Assembly (NCBI GenBank): GCA_015065205.1
Contig: SVQS01000038.1
Location: forward strand, 1 to 12,745
DNA length: 12,745 nt
Source: Oscillospiraceae bacterium
Lineage (GTDB): Bacteria > Bacillota > Clostridia > Oscillospirales > CAG-272
Direction: 5' to 3'
Part shown: piece by piece, positions 7,506 to 12,745 of the stretch
How positions within the stretch are numbered: the stretch's first letter is position 1
Layout of the letters: every line of letters starts with the position of its first letter
Position numbers and translations under genes: made by a program
The notes under the pieces: generated by a model
The model's input: the letters and a program-made list of their open reading frames with translations, nothing else
Told to the model about the DNA's origin: nothing
The model's database searches: none

Positions 7506-7684
7506 TGTGGGGGAAACTTCTTGCAAGAAGTTTCCCCCACACCCCTTTCAAGAACTCTCGCACAACAATTATCTAAATAGAGTTGTTAGTGCACGGATAG
7601 ACGGGCGGCACGAGGGTAAACCTCGCTCTGCTGCCGCAAGCGCGTGGGCACCACCAAGACCCCGCGCGCTAAGAGAGTTGTTTA
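7506..7684 (+). repeat. Left copy of a ~178-bp structured inverted repeat
   Basis: It starts 6 nt after the tyrS stop with a perfect 36-bp palindrome (7506-7541, centre CTTGCAAG). A conserved block ACACCCCTTTCAAGAACT-CTCGCACAA follows. Then come hairpin II (GCAC...GTGC, 7560-7592), the block CACGGATAGACGG, hairpin III (7604-7615 with 7621-7635, 12 bp with a 3-nt bulge), hairpin IV (7640-7648 with 7661-7669, loop containing ACCACCAA), and the closing block CGCTAAGAGAGTTGTTTA. AACTCTC (7553-7559) can also pair with GAGAGTT (7673-7679), enclosing hairpins II-IV. The palindrome has no U tract on the sense strand; the nearest U-tailed hairpin is 7698-7715. The inverted partner is at 8539-8716. Confidence 0.88.
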
Positions 7685-7697
7685 GAATAACAAAACG

Positions 7698-7715
7698 GGC
7701 GATTCGTGAATCGCC
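7698..7715. terminator. Terminator hairpin between left repeat and SLOG gene
   Basis: GGCGATTC-GT-GAATCGCC (7698-7715). On the plus strand it is followed by TATTTTTTATTTT, and on the minus strand by CGTTTTG. It can end transcripts coming from tyrS through the repeat, and the SLOG transcript (stop codon at 7722) from the other side. Confidence 0.78.
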
Positions 7716-7721
7716 TATTTT

Positions 7722-8162
7722 TTATTTTAATGAACCAACATTGTATGTTTTTTTACCTTTTCGTTTTGCATTCAAATACATTGTGTATGCGCCACCATAC
7801 TGACGTGATACGTAGGAAACAACAATATCTGCCTGCTCTATCATCCATCTGTTACGATGCGAGATTGCATATCGTGGCGGAACACTTTCCAAACTTGGAT
7901 AAACAACAGAATCGAACTCTTCTTTTGGATAAATCTTTTTTGATTTTTTCAAATAAGGAACGACCAACGTCAATTTAACAGCAGTATGACATCGTTTGAA
8001 CTTTTTTGCACAGCCAAATGCAAACGCATCAAAGCCCCCATATCCGCCAAGCAAAATTTCGCAAGGTGTATCCCCTACCTCACCTTCCAAAATATCTAGT
8101 ATCTTTATCTCGTCTTGGACATTTTGAATATAATCGGAGTGTCCGCAAAATACAATTATCAT
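7722..8162 (-). CDS. SLOG-family (DUF1273/YpsA-like) putative nucleotide-binding protein
   Basis: 146 residues. The ATG at 8162 follows GGGGA at about 6-7 nt. Seen: beta-strand MIIVFCGHSDY at the N-terminus; glycine-rich LLGGYGGFDAFAFGCA (38-52) in the place of the Rossmann-like GG-loop; a strand LTLVVPYL (64-71); SHRNRWMIEQADIVVSYV (101-118); and GGAYTMYLNAKRKGKKTYNV to the C-terminus. This order (GH..., GGxGGxD, hRNrwMi..aD, GGa) is that of the SLOG superfamily, related to YpsA and nucleoside-modifying or nucleotide-sensing proteins. A precise ligand or reaction is not known. The family assignment is from memory of the motifs. Base composition is AT-richer than tyrS. It is divergent from a small XRE protein through a shared operator region and enclosed by the structured repeats, which suggests an acquired module. 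Confidence 0.72.
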   Translation of the reverse strand: MIIVFCGHSDYIQNVQDEIKILDILEGEVGDTPCEILLGGYGGFDAFAFGCAKKFKRCHTAVKLTLVVPYLKKSKKIYPKEEFDSVVYPSLESVPPRYAISHRNRWMIEQADIVVSYVSRQYGGAYTMYLNAKRKGKKTYNVGSLK

Positions 8163-8200
8163 TTCAAATCCCCATCTAATTTACACATAAAACGAACATC

Positions 8201-8222
8201 TAATGTATACATTATATAACGT
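8201..8222. promoter_or_regulatory. Operator box A (over the SLOG -10)
   Basis: It begins with the perfect palindrome TAATGTATACATTA (8201-8214) and continues TATAACGT. It is a 20/22 match to box B at 8256, in direct orientation 55 bp away, and covers the -10 of the SLOG promoter (8211-8216). Inferred binding protein: the adjacent XRE product. Confidence 0.72.
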
Positions 8223-8239
8223 ACAAATCTATTTGTCAA
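8211..8239 (-). promoter_or_regulatory. Promoter of the SLOG gene (full consensus)
   Basis: On the minus strand, TTGACA (8239-8234) and TATAAT (8216-8211) are separated by exactly 17 bp, a perfect sigma-70/SigA consensus. Such a strong promoter overlapped by an operator box implies tight repression as the default state. Confidence 0.88.
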
Positions 8240-8259
8240 TACAAGATCCAATATATAAT
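8233..8259 (+). promoter_or_regulatory. Possible promoter of the small XRE gene
   Basis: -10 TATAAT (8254-8259) is clear; the best -35 is TTGTCA (8233-8238) at a short 15-bp spacing. The -10 overlaps the start of box B, so autorepression is plausible. Confidence 0.5.
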
Positions 8260-8277
8260 GTATACGTTATATAATGT
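8256..8277. promoter_or_regulatory. Operator box B (over the XRE -10)
   Basis: TAATGTATACGTTA followed by TATAATGT, a near-identical direct copy of box A with one mismatch to perfect dyad symmetry in the first 14 bp. It lies between the candidate -10 and the Shine-Dalgarno site of the small XRE gene. Confidence 0.72.
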
Positions 8278-8292
8278 TTGGGGGTGATGATA

Positions 8293-8496
8293 ATGCATTT
8301 TCGTATTGATGAAATACTCAAAGAAAAAGGCAAAACAAGATATTGGCTATACATTCAGCTTGGTTTGAGTTATCAAAATTTCAAAAGAATTTTGGAAAAT
8401 GAAACAACTTCTATCAAATTTGAAAATCTCAAAGCAATTTGCGATATTTTAGAATGCACACCAAATGATTTGTTTGTGGAATACCACGATAAATAA
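8293..8496 (+). CDS. Small XRE/Cro-like DNA-binding protein
   Basis: 67 residues. The start at ATG 8293 is chosen because GGGGGTGAT (8280-8288), close to the full anti-SD complement, ends 4 nt before it; upstream in-frame TTG, GTG and ATG codons lie inside that site. Seen: RIDEILKEKGKTRYWLYIQL, then GLSYQNFKRILENETTSIKF and ENLKAICDILECTPNDLF, the five-helix Cro/C1 fold in its minimal form with no sensor domain. It probably binds the 22-bp boxes in the divergent gap and represses both itself and the SLOG gene (inference from position). A hand count gives about 28% G+C, against about 52% in a 60-nt sample of tyrS, a sign of different origin. It ends just before a strong hairpin terminator. Confidence 0.87.
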   Translation: MHFRIDEILKEKGKTRYWLYIQLGLSYQNFKRILENETTSIKFENLKAICDILECTPNDLFVEYHDK

Positions 8497-8527
8497 AAAA
8501 TGGGATAGCGCCTGCTATCCCATTTTT
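8496..8527. terminator. Bidirectional terminator between the small XRE gene and the right repeat
   Basis: Stem TGGGATAGC / GCTATCCCA (8501-8509 with 8514-8522), extended by A-T pairs on both sides, with a 4-nt loop. A U tract follows on each strand. It ends the XRE transcript, and from the other side any oxidoreductase transcript that has passed through the right repeat. Confidence 0.9.
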
Positions 8528-8538
8528 ATTTTTGCAGT

Positions 8539-8716
8539 TAAACAACTTTCTTAGCGGATAGGGTTAGTGGTCCCTAGCCGCTCGCGAGAGCAAAAGCAAG
8601 CCGAATGGCTTGCGTCGACTGTCTGTCCGTGTGTTAAAAGTCCCTTTTTGGAATTTTTGTGCGAGAGTTCTTGGAAGGGGTGTGGGGAAACCTTCTTGCA
8701 AGAAGGTTTCCCCACA
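8539..8716 (-). repeat. Right copy of the ~178-bp structured inverted repeat
   Basis: Read on the minus strand it starts 7 nt after the stop of the oxidoreductase gene with a perfect 36-bp palindrome (8681-8716, centre CTTGCAAG). It shares with the left copy ACACCCCTTCCAAGAACT-CTCGCACAA, then CACGGACAGACAG, a loop ACCACTAA and CGCTAAGAAAGTTGTTTA. Hairpins: II (weak, 8636-8657); III GCAAGCC/GGCTTGC (8596-8602 with 8607-8613); IV AGCGG..TAGGG with CCCTA..CCGCT (8553-8563 with 8572-8582). The stem sequences differ from the left copy but pairing is retained. Confidence 0.88.
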
Positions 8717-8723
8717 ATCTCTC

Positions 8724-9773
8724 TTATTCTAACTCAACCGGTACGCCAAGCTCTGCGGAGCGGAAGGCGGCGAAGATGATCTTAAGGTCGGTACGCATTT
8801 GTTCCCAGGTAACGTCCTGCTCGCATCCGGTACGGATGGCATTGACGAAATGACGGTAATAGTCGTGCACGTCCGACACGGGACGGGCTACGGTATAGGT
8901 GTCGGTTGTAATTTCGTTACGAGGTGCCATGGTCTTGGTAAGGCCTGCGGCGGTCTTGACGGGAAGAACGTCATTCTCGTGCCAATACTTGCACTTTACA
9001 ACCTTGGTTTCCTCACGCCAATCAGAAAGGAATGCTGTTCCCTTTTCGGCTCTCATATAGAAGCGCGGCATTGCGATGAAGTTGTAGGTTCCAACCTCGA
9101 TGTGTGCCTGCTTGCCGTTCTCAAAGAAGAGCTGAAGCTTGAAGCCGTCGTCAACCTCTTTATTGGTAATGTTATCGCAAATGCAATATACGCTCTTAAC
9201 GGGTGCCCAATGATAAACCATCATCACCTGGTCGATCAGGTGAATACCCCAGTCATAGATCATTCCGCCACCGTGCTCTTTTTCACCTCTCCAGTCACAG
9301 GGGATACCACGGCTGCCGTGAATACGGGACTCGATGTTGAAAACGTTACCGATCTCGCCCGAGTCGTGAATTTGCTGCATTGCGAGATAGTCAACGTCCC
9401 AACGGCGGTTTTGGTGAACAGAAAAATGCACGCCGTTCGCCTTTGCAGCAGCAATCATACGGTCGAGAGACTCCATAGAGAGTGCTACAGGTTTTTCGCA
9501 AATAACGTTTTTGCCTGCATTAAGAGCTGCAACAACGACTTTTTCGTGGTCATCGTTAGGGATGGCGACAGTAATAAGCTCAACACTCTTATCGGCAAGA
9601 AGTGCCTCGTAGGTGGGATATGCATAAATGCCGCGGCTCTCGGCCAGTGCATTTCTTTCGGGCTTAATATCGTAAACGCCTGCAAGTTCGCAAACGTCGC
9701 TTTTGAGTAAGTGTTCTGTGTGCCAGCCGCCCATGCCACCATAGCCAACGACAGCTGCTTTCATTTTTTTCAT
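8724..9773 (-). CDS. Gfo/Idh/MocA-family NAD(P)-dependent oxidoreductase
   Basis: 349 residues. The ATG at 9773 has AAAGGA 7 nt upstream; the internal ATG at residue 4 lacks a better site. Seen: N-terminal Rossmann fold with GYGGMG (10-15) for NAD(P); AIPNDDHEKVVVAALNAGK; and CEKPVALS (92-99), whose EKP lysine is the family's catalytic/cofactor residue. The C-terminal alpha/beta half has GGGMIYDWGIHLIDQ (168-182), where H178 and D181 match the substrate-pocket motif. Family members oxidise or reduce sugars, inositols and related polyols, or act in glycoside breakdown. The substrate cannot be named from sequence, and no sugar kinase or transporter is adjacent. It is transcribed alone from a TTGACA/TATACT promoter, with three spaced repeats upstream that could bind a regulator. 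Its mRNA probably continues through the right structured repeat. Confidence 0.92.
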   Translation of the reverse strand: MKKMKAAVVGYGGMGGWHTEHLLKSDVCELAGVYDIKPERNALAESRGIYAYPTYEALLADKSVELITVAIPNDDHEKVVVAALNAGKNVICEKPVALSMESLDRMIAAAKANGVHFSVHQNRRWDVDYLAMQQIHDSGEIGNVFNIESRIHGSRGIPCDWRGEKEHGGGMIYDWGIHLIDQVMMVYHWAPVKSVYCICDNITNKEVDDGFKLQLFFENGKQAHIEVGTYNFIAMPRFYMRAEKGTAFLSDWREETKVVKCKYWHENDVLPVKTAAGLTKTMAPRNEITTDTYTVARPVSDVHDYYRHFVNAIRTGCEQDVTWEQMRTDLKIIFAAFRSAELGVPVELE

Positions 9774-9827
9774 GGCTTGTTCCTTTCGGTCAATACGCGG
9801 ATTTCCGCTTATAATAGTTTTACTTAT

Positions 9828-9856
9828 AGTATATAGTACTTTTTACCCTCTGTCAA
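9828..9856 (-). promoter_or_regulatory. Promoter of the Gfo/Idh/MocA gene
   Basis: On the minus strand, TTGACA (9856-9851) and TATACT (9833-9828) are separated by 17 bp. The leader of about 48 nt carries a short hairpin GCGG-ATTT-CCGC (9797-9808). Confidence 0.85.
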
Positions 9857-9874
9857 GATACTTTTTGCTCTTTA

Positions 9875-9931
9875 TGCGACAAATATTGCTATATGTCGCA
9901 CATATATTGCTTTTTGAGAGAAAAATATTGC
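9875..9931. promoter_or_regulatory. Phased ATATTGC repeats and an inverted repeat in the divergent gap
   Basis: The 307-bp gap 9774-10080 holds two divergent promoters and, between them, three copies of ATATTGC at 9883, 9904 and 9925, exactly 21 bp apart (about two helical turns). The 4 bases before each copy are acaa, acat and aaaa. The first copy lies inside an inverted repeat TGCGACA (9875-9881) / TGTCGCA (9894-9900). Measured from the oxidoreductase start site (about 9821), the boxes lie at roughly -65, -86 and -107, positions typical of an activator. The binding protein is unknown. Confidence 0.5.
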
Positions 9932-9997
9932 AAAAAACGGACGACACTCCGCAAAATGTAAAAAGAATAAAAAATTGGGTATTCTTGCGGCTTTTTC

Positions 9998-10026
9998 TTG
10001 ACATTATCGTCTCTTTGTGGTATAAT
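9998..10026 (+). promoter_or_regulatory. Promoter of lepA
   Basis: TTGACA (9998-10003) and TATAAT (10021-10026) are separated by 17 bp, a perfect consensus. It places the RNA start near 10033 and rules out upstream start codons for lepA. Confidence 0.9.
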
Positions 10027-10080
10027 AATTCAGATAAGATACAAGTTCCCGATTTTCTATCGAAAGGATTGGATACAAAC

Positions 10081-11901
10081 GTGCAAAAATCCGAACGTCA
10101 AAATCATATTCGCAATTTTTCCATTATTGCGCACATCGACCACGGCAAATCGACACTTGCCGACCGCATTCTTGAACACACCCAAACGGTTGCAAAGCGC
10201 GATATGGAAGACCAGATCCTTGACAATATGGATCTGGAACGTGAGCGCGGCATTACCATCAAAGCCCGCGCCGTAAAACTGATATACAATGCAAAAGACG
10301 GTGAGGCTTATACCTTTAACCTCATCGATACCCCCGGTCACGTTGACTTTAATTACGAGGTCTCCCGCTCACTCAACGCTTGCGATGGCGCCCTCCTCGT
10401 TGTAGATGCAACGCAGGGCATTGAAGCGCAAACGCTGGCAAATGCGTATCTTGCCGTTGATGCAGACCTTGAAATTATTCCCGTTATCAACAAGATCGAC
10501 CTGCCTTCGGCAGACGTAGACAAGTGCCGCGCCGAAATTGAGGACGTGATTGGTATTCCCGCAGAGGGCTGTCCTGCCGTTTCGGCAAAGACGGGACTGA
10601 ATATTGAGGATGTTCTCGAAGCGGTTGTGCGCGACATTCCTTCCCCCGAGGGTGATGAGAATGCACCGCTCAAGGCACTCATTTTCGACTCTTACTATGA
10701 CAGTTACCTCGGCGTTGTGGTTAACATTCGCGTGGTAGACGGTAGTATTGCCGCAGGCGACAAGATCCGTCTGATGAGCACAGGTGCTGTGTTTGATATT
10801 GTTGAGGTTGGCACGATGGAGCCCTTTGGGCTGAACAAGTGCGAAAGACTCTCGGCGGGTGAGGTTGGTTACTTTACCGCTTCTATCAAGAGTGTCAGCG
10901 ACACGCGCGTTGGTGATACCGTCACCTTGGCGGCATCTCCCACAAGCGAGCCTCTGCCCGGCTTCAAAGCCGTACAACCTATGGTTTATGCGGGTATCTA
11001 TCCTGCAGATGGCGCTCGCTATGGCGACCTTCGCGACGCCCTTGAAAAGCTCCAACTCAACGATGCCGCGCTCGTATTTGAGCCCGAAACCTCTATCGCT
11101 CTCGGATTTGGCTTCCGCTGCGGTTTTTTGGGACTTCTTCACATGGAAATCATTGAGGAACGACTTGAACGCGAGTTCAATCTTGATCTCATTACCACTG
11201 CTCCCAGCGTTATTTATGAAATCAAGCTCAAGGGGGGCGACGTTGTTCGCATTGATAACCCCACGAACTTCCCCACCCCCGACAACATTGAGGTGGCTTA
11301 TGAGCCTCTTGTTAAGGCAAACATCATTACCCCCGTTGACTACGTTGGTGGCCTGATGGAGCTTTGTCAAAATCGCCGCGGTGTATTCATCGATATGAAA
11401 TATCTCGACCCCACGCGTGTGGAATTGCACTACAATTTGCCGCTGAATGAAATCATTTACGACTTCTTTGATGCGCTCAAGAGCCGTTCTCGCGGATATG
11501 CATCTCTTGACTATGAGTTGCTTGGCTATGAGCCGAGTAAGCTGGTTAAGCTTGATTTCTTGCTTAATGGTGAGCAGGTGGATGCTCTCTCCTTTATCGT
11601 GCACGAGGAAAAAGCATACGGCCGTGCGCGCAAGCTTGCCGAAAAGCTCAAGGAGAACATTCCGCGCCAACTGTTTGAGGTTCCGATTCAGGCAGCTATC
11701 GGCACAAAGATCATCGCGCGTGAGACGGTCAAGGCAATGCGCAAGGACGTACTTGCCAAGTGTTATGGCGGTGACATTACCCGTAAGAAGAAGCTACTTG
11801 AAAAGCAAAAAGAAGGTAAAAAGAAGATGCGTCAGCTTGGCTCTGTTCAGGTCTCCCCCGAGGCGTTTATGGCAGTGCTTAAGCTGGATGACGAGCAATA
11901 A
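10081..11901 (+). CDS. lepA: Translation elongation factor 4 (LepA), GTPase
   Basis: 606 residues from GTG 10081, the usual LepA length of about 600. Upstream in-frame codons precede the promoter. The Shine-Dalgarno AAAGGA (10063-10068) is 12 nt away, a little far, and GGAT at 10071 may help. GTPase motifs: AHIDHGKST (17-25), RERGITIKA (54-62), DTPGHVDF (83-90), NKID (137-140), SAK (168-170). Then come the EF-G-like domains II, III and V (for example ALGFGFRCGFLGLLHMEII) and the LepA-specific C-terminal domain ending KCYGGDITRKKKLLEKQKEG then KKKMRQLGSVQVSPEAF. LepA binds the ribosome and acts in back-translocation or in biogenesis/initiation under stress. It lacks the EF-G domain IV, as expected. 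Many Firmicutes carry hemW next to it; here the next gene is convergent. Confidence 0.97.
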   Translation: MQKSERQNHIRNFSIIAHIDHGKSTLADRILEHTQTVAKRDMEDQILDNMDLERERGITIKARAVKLIYNAKDGEAYTFNLIDTPGHVDFNYEVSRSLNACDGALLVVDATQGIEAQTLANAYLAVDADLEIIPVINKIDLPSADVDKCRAEIEDVIGIPAEGCPAVSAKTGLNIEDVLEAVVRDIPSPEGDENAPLKALIFDSYYDSYLGVVVNIRVVDGSIAAGDKIRLMSTGAVFDIVEVGTMEPFGLNKCERLSAGEVGYFTASIKSVSDTRVGDTVTLAASPTSEPLPGFKAVQPMVYAGIYPADGARYGDLRDALEKLQLNDAALVFEPETSIALGFGFRCGFLGLLHMEIIEERLEREFNLDLITTAPSVIYEIKLKGGDVVRIDNPTNFPTPDNIEVAYEPLVKANIITPVDYVGGLMELCQNRRGVFIDMKYLDPTRVELHYNLPLNEIIYDFFDALKSRSRGYASLDYELLGYEPSKLVKLDFLLNGEQVDALSFIVHEEKAYGRARKLAEKLKENIPRQLFEVPIQAAIGTKIIARETVKAMRKDVLAKCYGGDITRKKKLLEKQKEGKKKMRQLGSVQVSPEAFMAVLKLDDEQ

Positions 11902-11906
11902 AAACC

Positions 11907-11938
11907 AAAAGAGCAAACACGGCTGTGTTTGCTCTTTT
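11907..11938. terminator. Bidirectional terminator after lepA
   Basis: Stem AAAAGAGCAAACAC / GTGTTTGCTCTTTT (11907-11920 with 11925-11938), loop GGCT, followed by T residues. It starts 6 nt after the lepA stop and also lies just beyond the stop of the convergent gene (11943). Confidence 0.93.
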
Positions 11939-11942
11939 TTCT

Positions 11943-12745
11943 TTATTCCAACGCGGGAATCATAATCCTCATTTCATCTCCAGCGCCATCATACATTACC
12001 TTGAACATATAAACAGGCTGATAATACCCCTTTGTATCCACTTGATATTCTAATTCGCAGGAAACAACTGTAACATTCTTAGGAGAATGCATTTCATAAA
12101 CACCTCCCCTAAAATTACCGCGCTTCATCTGCTCAAACGCTTCCGCTTCGGATATGATCTGCTCATCAGCGCAGTAAGTAAAGGATACCAAATTGTTGTG
12201 AATAACATAGATAAAGCCTTCTGAGGAATAACGGCAGCGGAGCGTTCCGCCAACGGTATCTCCTTCTTTACTTTCCATCGGAACATCGAATCGATGCCAA
12301 CCGTCGCCATCATAGGTGAATACGGCATTTTCGGGGATCACTATGCCATACTCCCCAAGCATAGCTTCGATCGTTGCTTGATCTGCTTCAGCAGGCTCAC
12401 GCTTACCTTCATTCGGATGATACTCGTACTCATAGCTTCGATCCAAATGCGAAACAAACAGAGAGTGTTCATAATGGTCAAGATAATAGGTTTCTCGATC
12501 GTAATAGCAAATATCAAGCTCTTTTGTTGCACGACCTTTCAGAAATGCCTCGCCGAACTCGTCGCAGGTTTTCGTATTGTAGGTCATAGCTTTGTATATG
12601 GAAACTATCTTTTTTTCTTCTGAAAGAGTAACATTCGTTTCCCATTCTGTTCCCTTGGTATTCACCCTATAGATTGCAGCATTTTGCAGATTGCCGTAGT
12701 CCTTAACTGCATAGACAACAAAGATACTTGAAATCGCAAGGATTA
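11943..12745 (-). CDS. Uncharacterised membrane-anchored protein, 5' end outside the window
   Basis: The frame is open from the stop at 11943 to the right edge, giving 266 residues seen. The GTG at 12665 is unlikely to be the start because the coding frame continues upstream as ILAISSIFVVYAVKDYGN, which looks like the end of a membrane span or signal anchor followed by an extracellular part. The rest is hydrophilic, rich in Tyr, Glu and Asp (YYDRETYYLDHYEHSLFVSH), with no enzyme motif. The C-terminal part has ISEAEAFEQMKRGNF, then VVSCELEYQVDTKGYYQPVY and IMIPALE. A 'GYYQPVY.F' strand and IPAL ending recur, as I remember, in secreted or regulatory proteins of Firmicutes with YycH/YycI-like or PepSY-like beta folds; that link is tentative. 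Function unknown. It shares the terminator with lepA. Confidence 0.75.
   Translation of the reverse strand, partial: ILAISSIFVVYAVKDYGNLQNAAIYRVNTKGTEWETNVTLSEEKKIVSIYKAMTYNTKTCDEFGEAFLKGRATKELDICYYDRETYYLDHYEHSLFVSHLDRSYEYEYHPNEGKREPAEADQATIEAMLGEYGIVIPENAVFTYDGDGWHRFDVPMESKEGDTVGGTLRCRYSSEGFIYVIHNNLVSFTYCADEQIISEAEAFEQMKRGNFRGGVYEMHSPKNVTVVSCELEYQVDTKGYYQPVYMFKVMYDGAGDEMRIMIPALE

Noticed and set aside
6282..7526. A 414-codon minus-strand frame opposite tyrS, and similar long minus frames opposite lepA
   Set aside because: They are shadows of strongly coding plus-strand genes, with no family resemblance, promoter or ribosome-binding site of their own.
7506..7541. The 36-bp palindrome as the tyrS intrinsic terminator
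   Set aside because: On the sense strand the hairpin is followed by CCCCTTTC rather than a U tract; a proper U-tailed hairpin exists at 7698-7715. It may still slow polymerase or block exonucleases.
8537..8543. Integron-type attC site: GTTAAAC fits the GTTRRRY core and the repeats contain hairpins
   Set aside because: attC sites flank cassettes in direct orientation. These copies are inverted, the left copy lacks an equivalent GTTRRRY at the same place, and no integrase is present.
7506..8716. A classical insertion sequence or composite transposon
   Set aside because: No transposase or recombinase lies between the repeats, no target-site duplication is evident, and the ~178-bp ends are structured and strongly diverged, unlike IS terminal inverted repeats. 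A non-autonomous mobile unit remains possible.
7506..8716. CRISPR array
   Set aside because: Only two copies of a long, diverged, inverted repeat exist, with genes between them; there are no short regular direct repeats with spacers anywhere in the window.

Overview
The window looks like chromosomal DNA from a low-to-mid GC Gram-positive bacterium, most likely an uncultured gut Clostridia (Eubacteriales/Christensenellales-like). Reasons: purine-rich Shine-Dalgarno sites, sharp TTGACA/TATAAT promoters spaced 17 bp, U-tailed terminators, a BspA-like LRR_5 lipoprotein with a Thr/Pro/Glu stalk, an XRE regulator with a helical C-terminal half, and clostridial-style TyrS, L19 and LepA. The taxonomic call is an inference from gene style, not from a marker search.

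Layout, left to right. (1) 1-813, minus: N-terminal 271 residues of a cobalamin-type methionine synthase (MetH), cut by the window edge. (2) 959-3316, minus: a 785-residue LRR_5 surface lipoprotein with its own promoter and terminator. (3) 3454-4359, minus: an EamA/DMT permease, divergent from (4) 4537-5595, plus: an XRE regulator that may control it. (5) 5657-6001, minus: rplS (ribosomal protein L19) behind a probable L19 leader, sharing a bidirectional terminator with (4). (6) 6276-7499, plus: tyrS. (7) 7506-8716: an island bounded by two diverged inverted copies of a ~178-bp structured repeat. Inside are a SLOG-like protein (minus) and a 67-residue XRE/Cro-like protein (plus), divergently transcribed from a shared operator/promoter region. 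(8) 8724-9773, minus: a Gfo/Idh/MocA oxidoreductase. (9) 10081-11901, plus: lepA (EF4). (10) 11943 to the right edge, minus: an uncharacterised membrane-anchored protein, truncated at its N-terminus.

Most genes are single transcription units. Promoters sit in divergent gaps and two-way hairpin terminators sit in convergent gaps. Housekeeping translation genes (rplS, tyrS, lepA) alternate with accessory genes (LRR lipoprotein, DMT permease, SLOG/XRE pair, oxidoreductase).

The most interesting part is 7506-8716. Each ~178-bp repeat starts 6-7 nt after the stop codon of a flanking gene (tyrS or the oxidoreductase), in the sense orientation of that gene, and is followed by a U-tailed hairpin. 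The copies differ strongly in stem sequence but keep the same succession of hairpins and the same single-stranded blocks. That suggests a structured 3'-UTR/RNA element, or a structured mobile repeat, that has bracketed an AT-rich two-gene cassette. The cassette's regulatory region carries two 22-bp near-identical boxes, each covering a -10 element.
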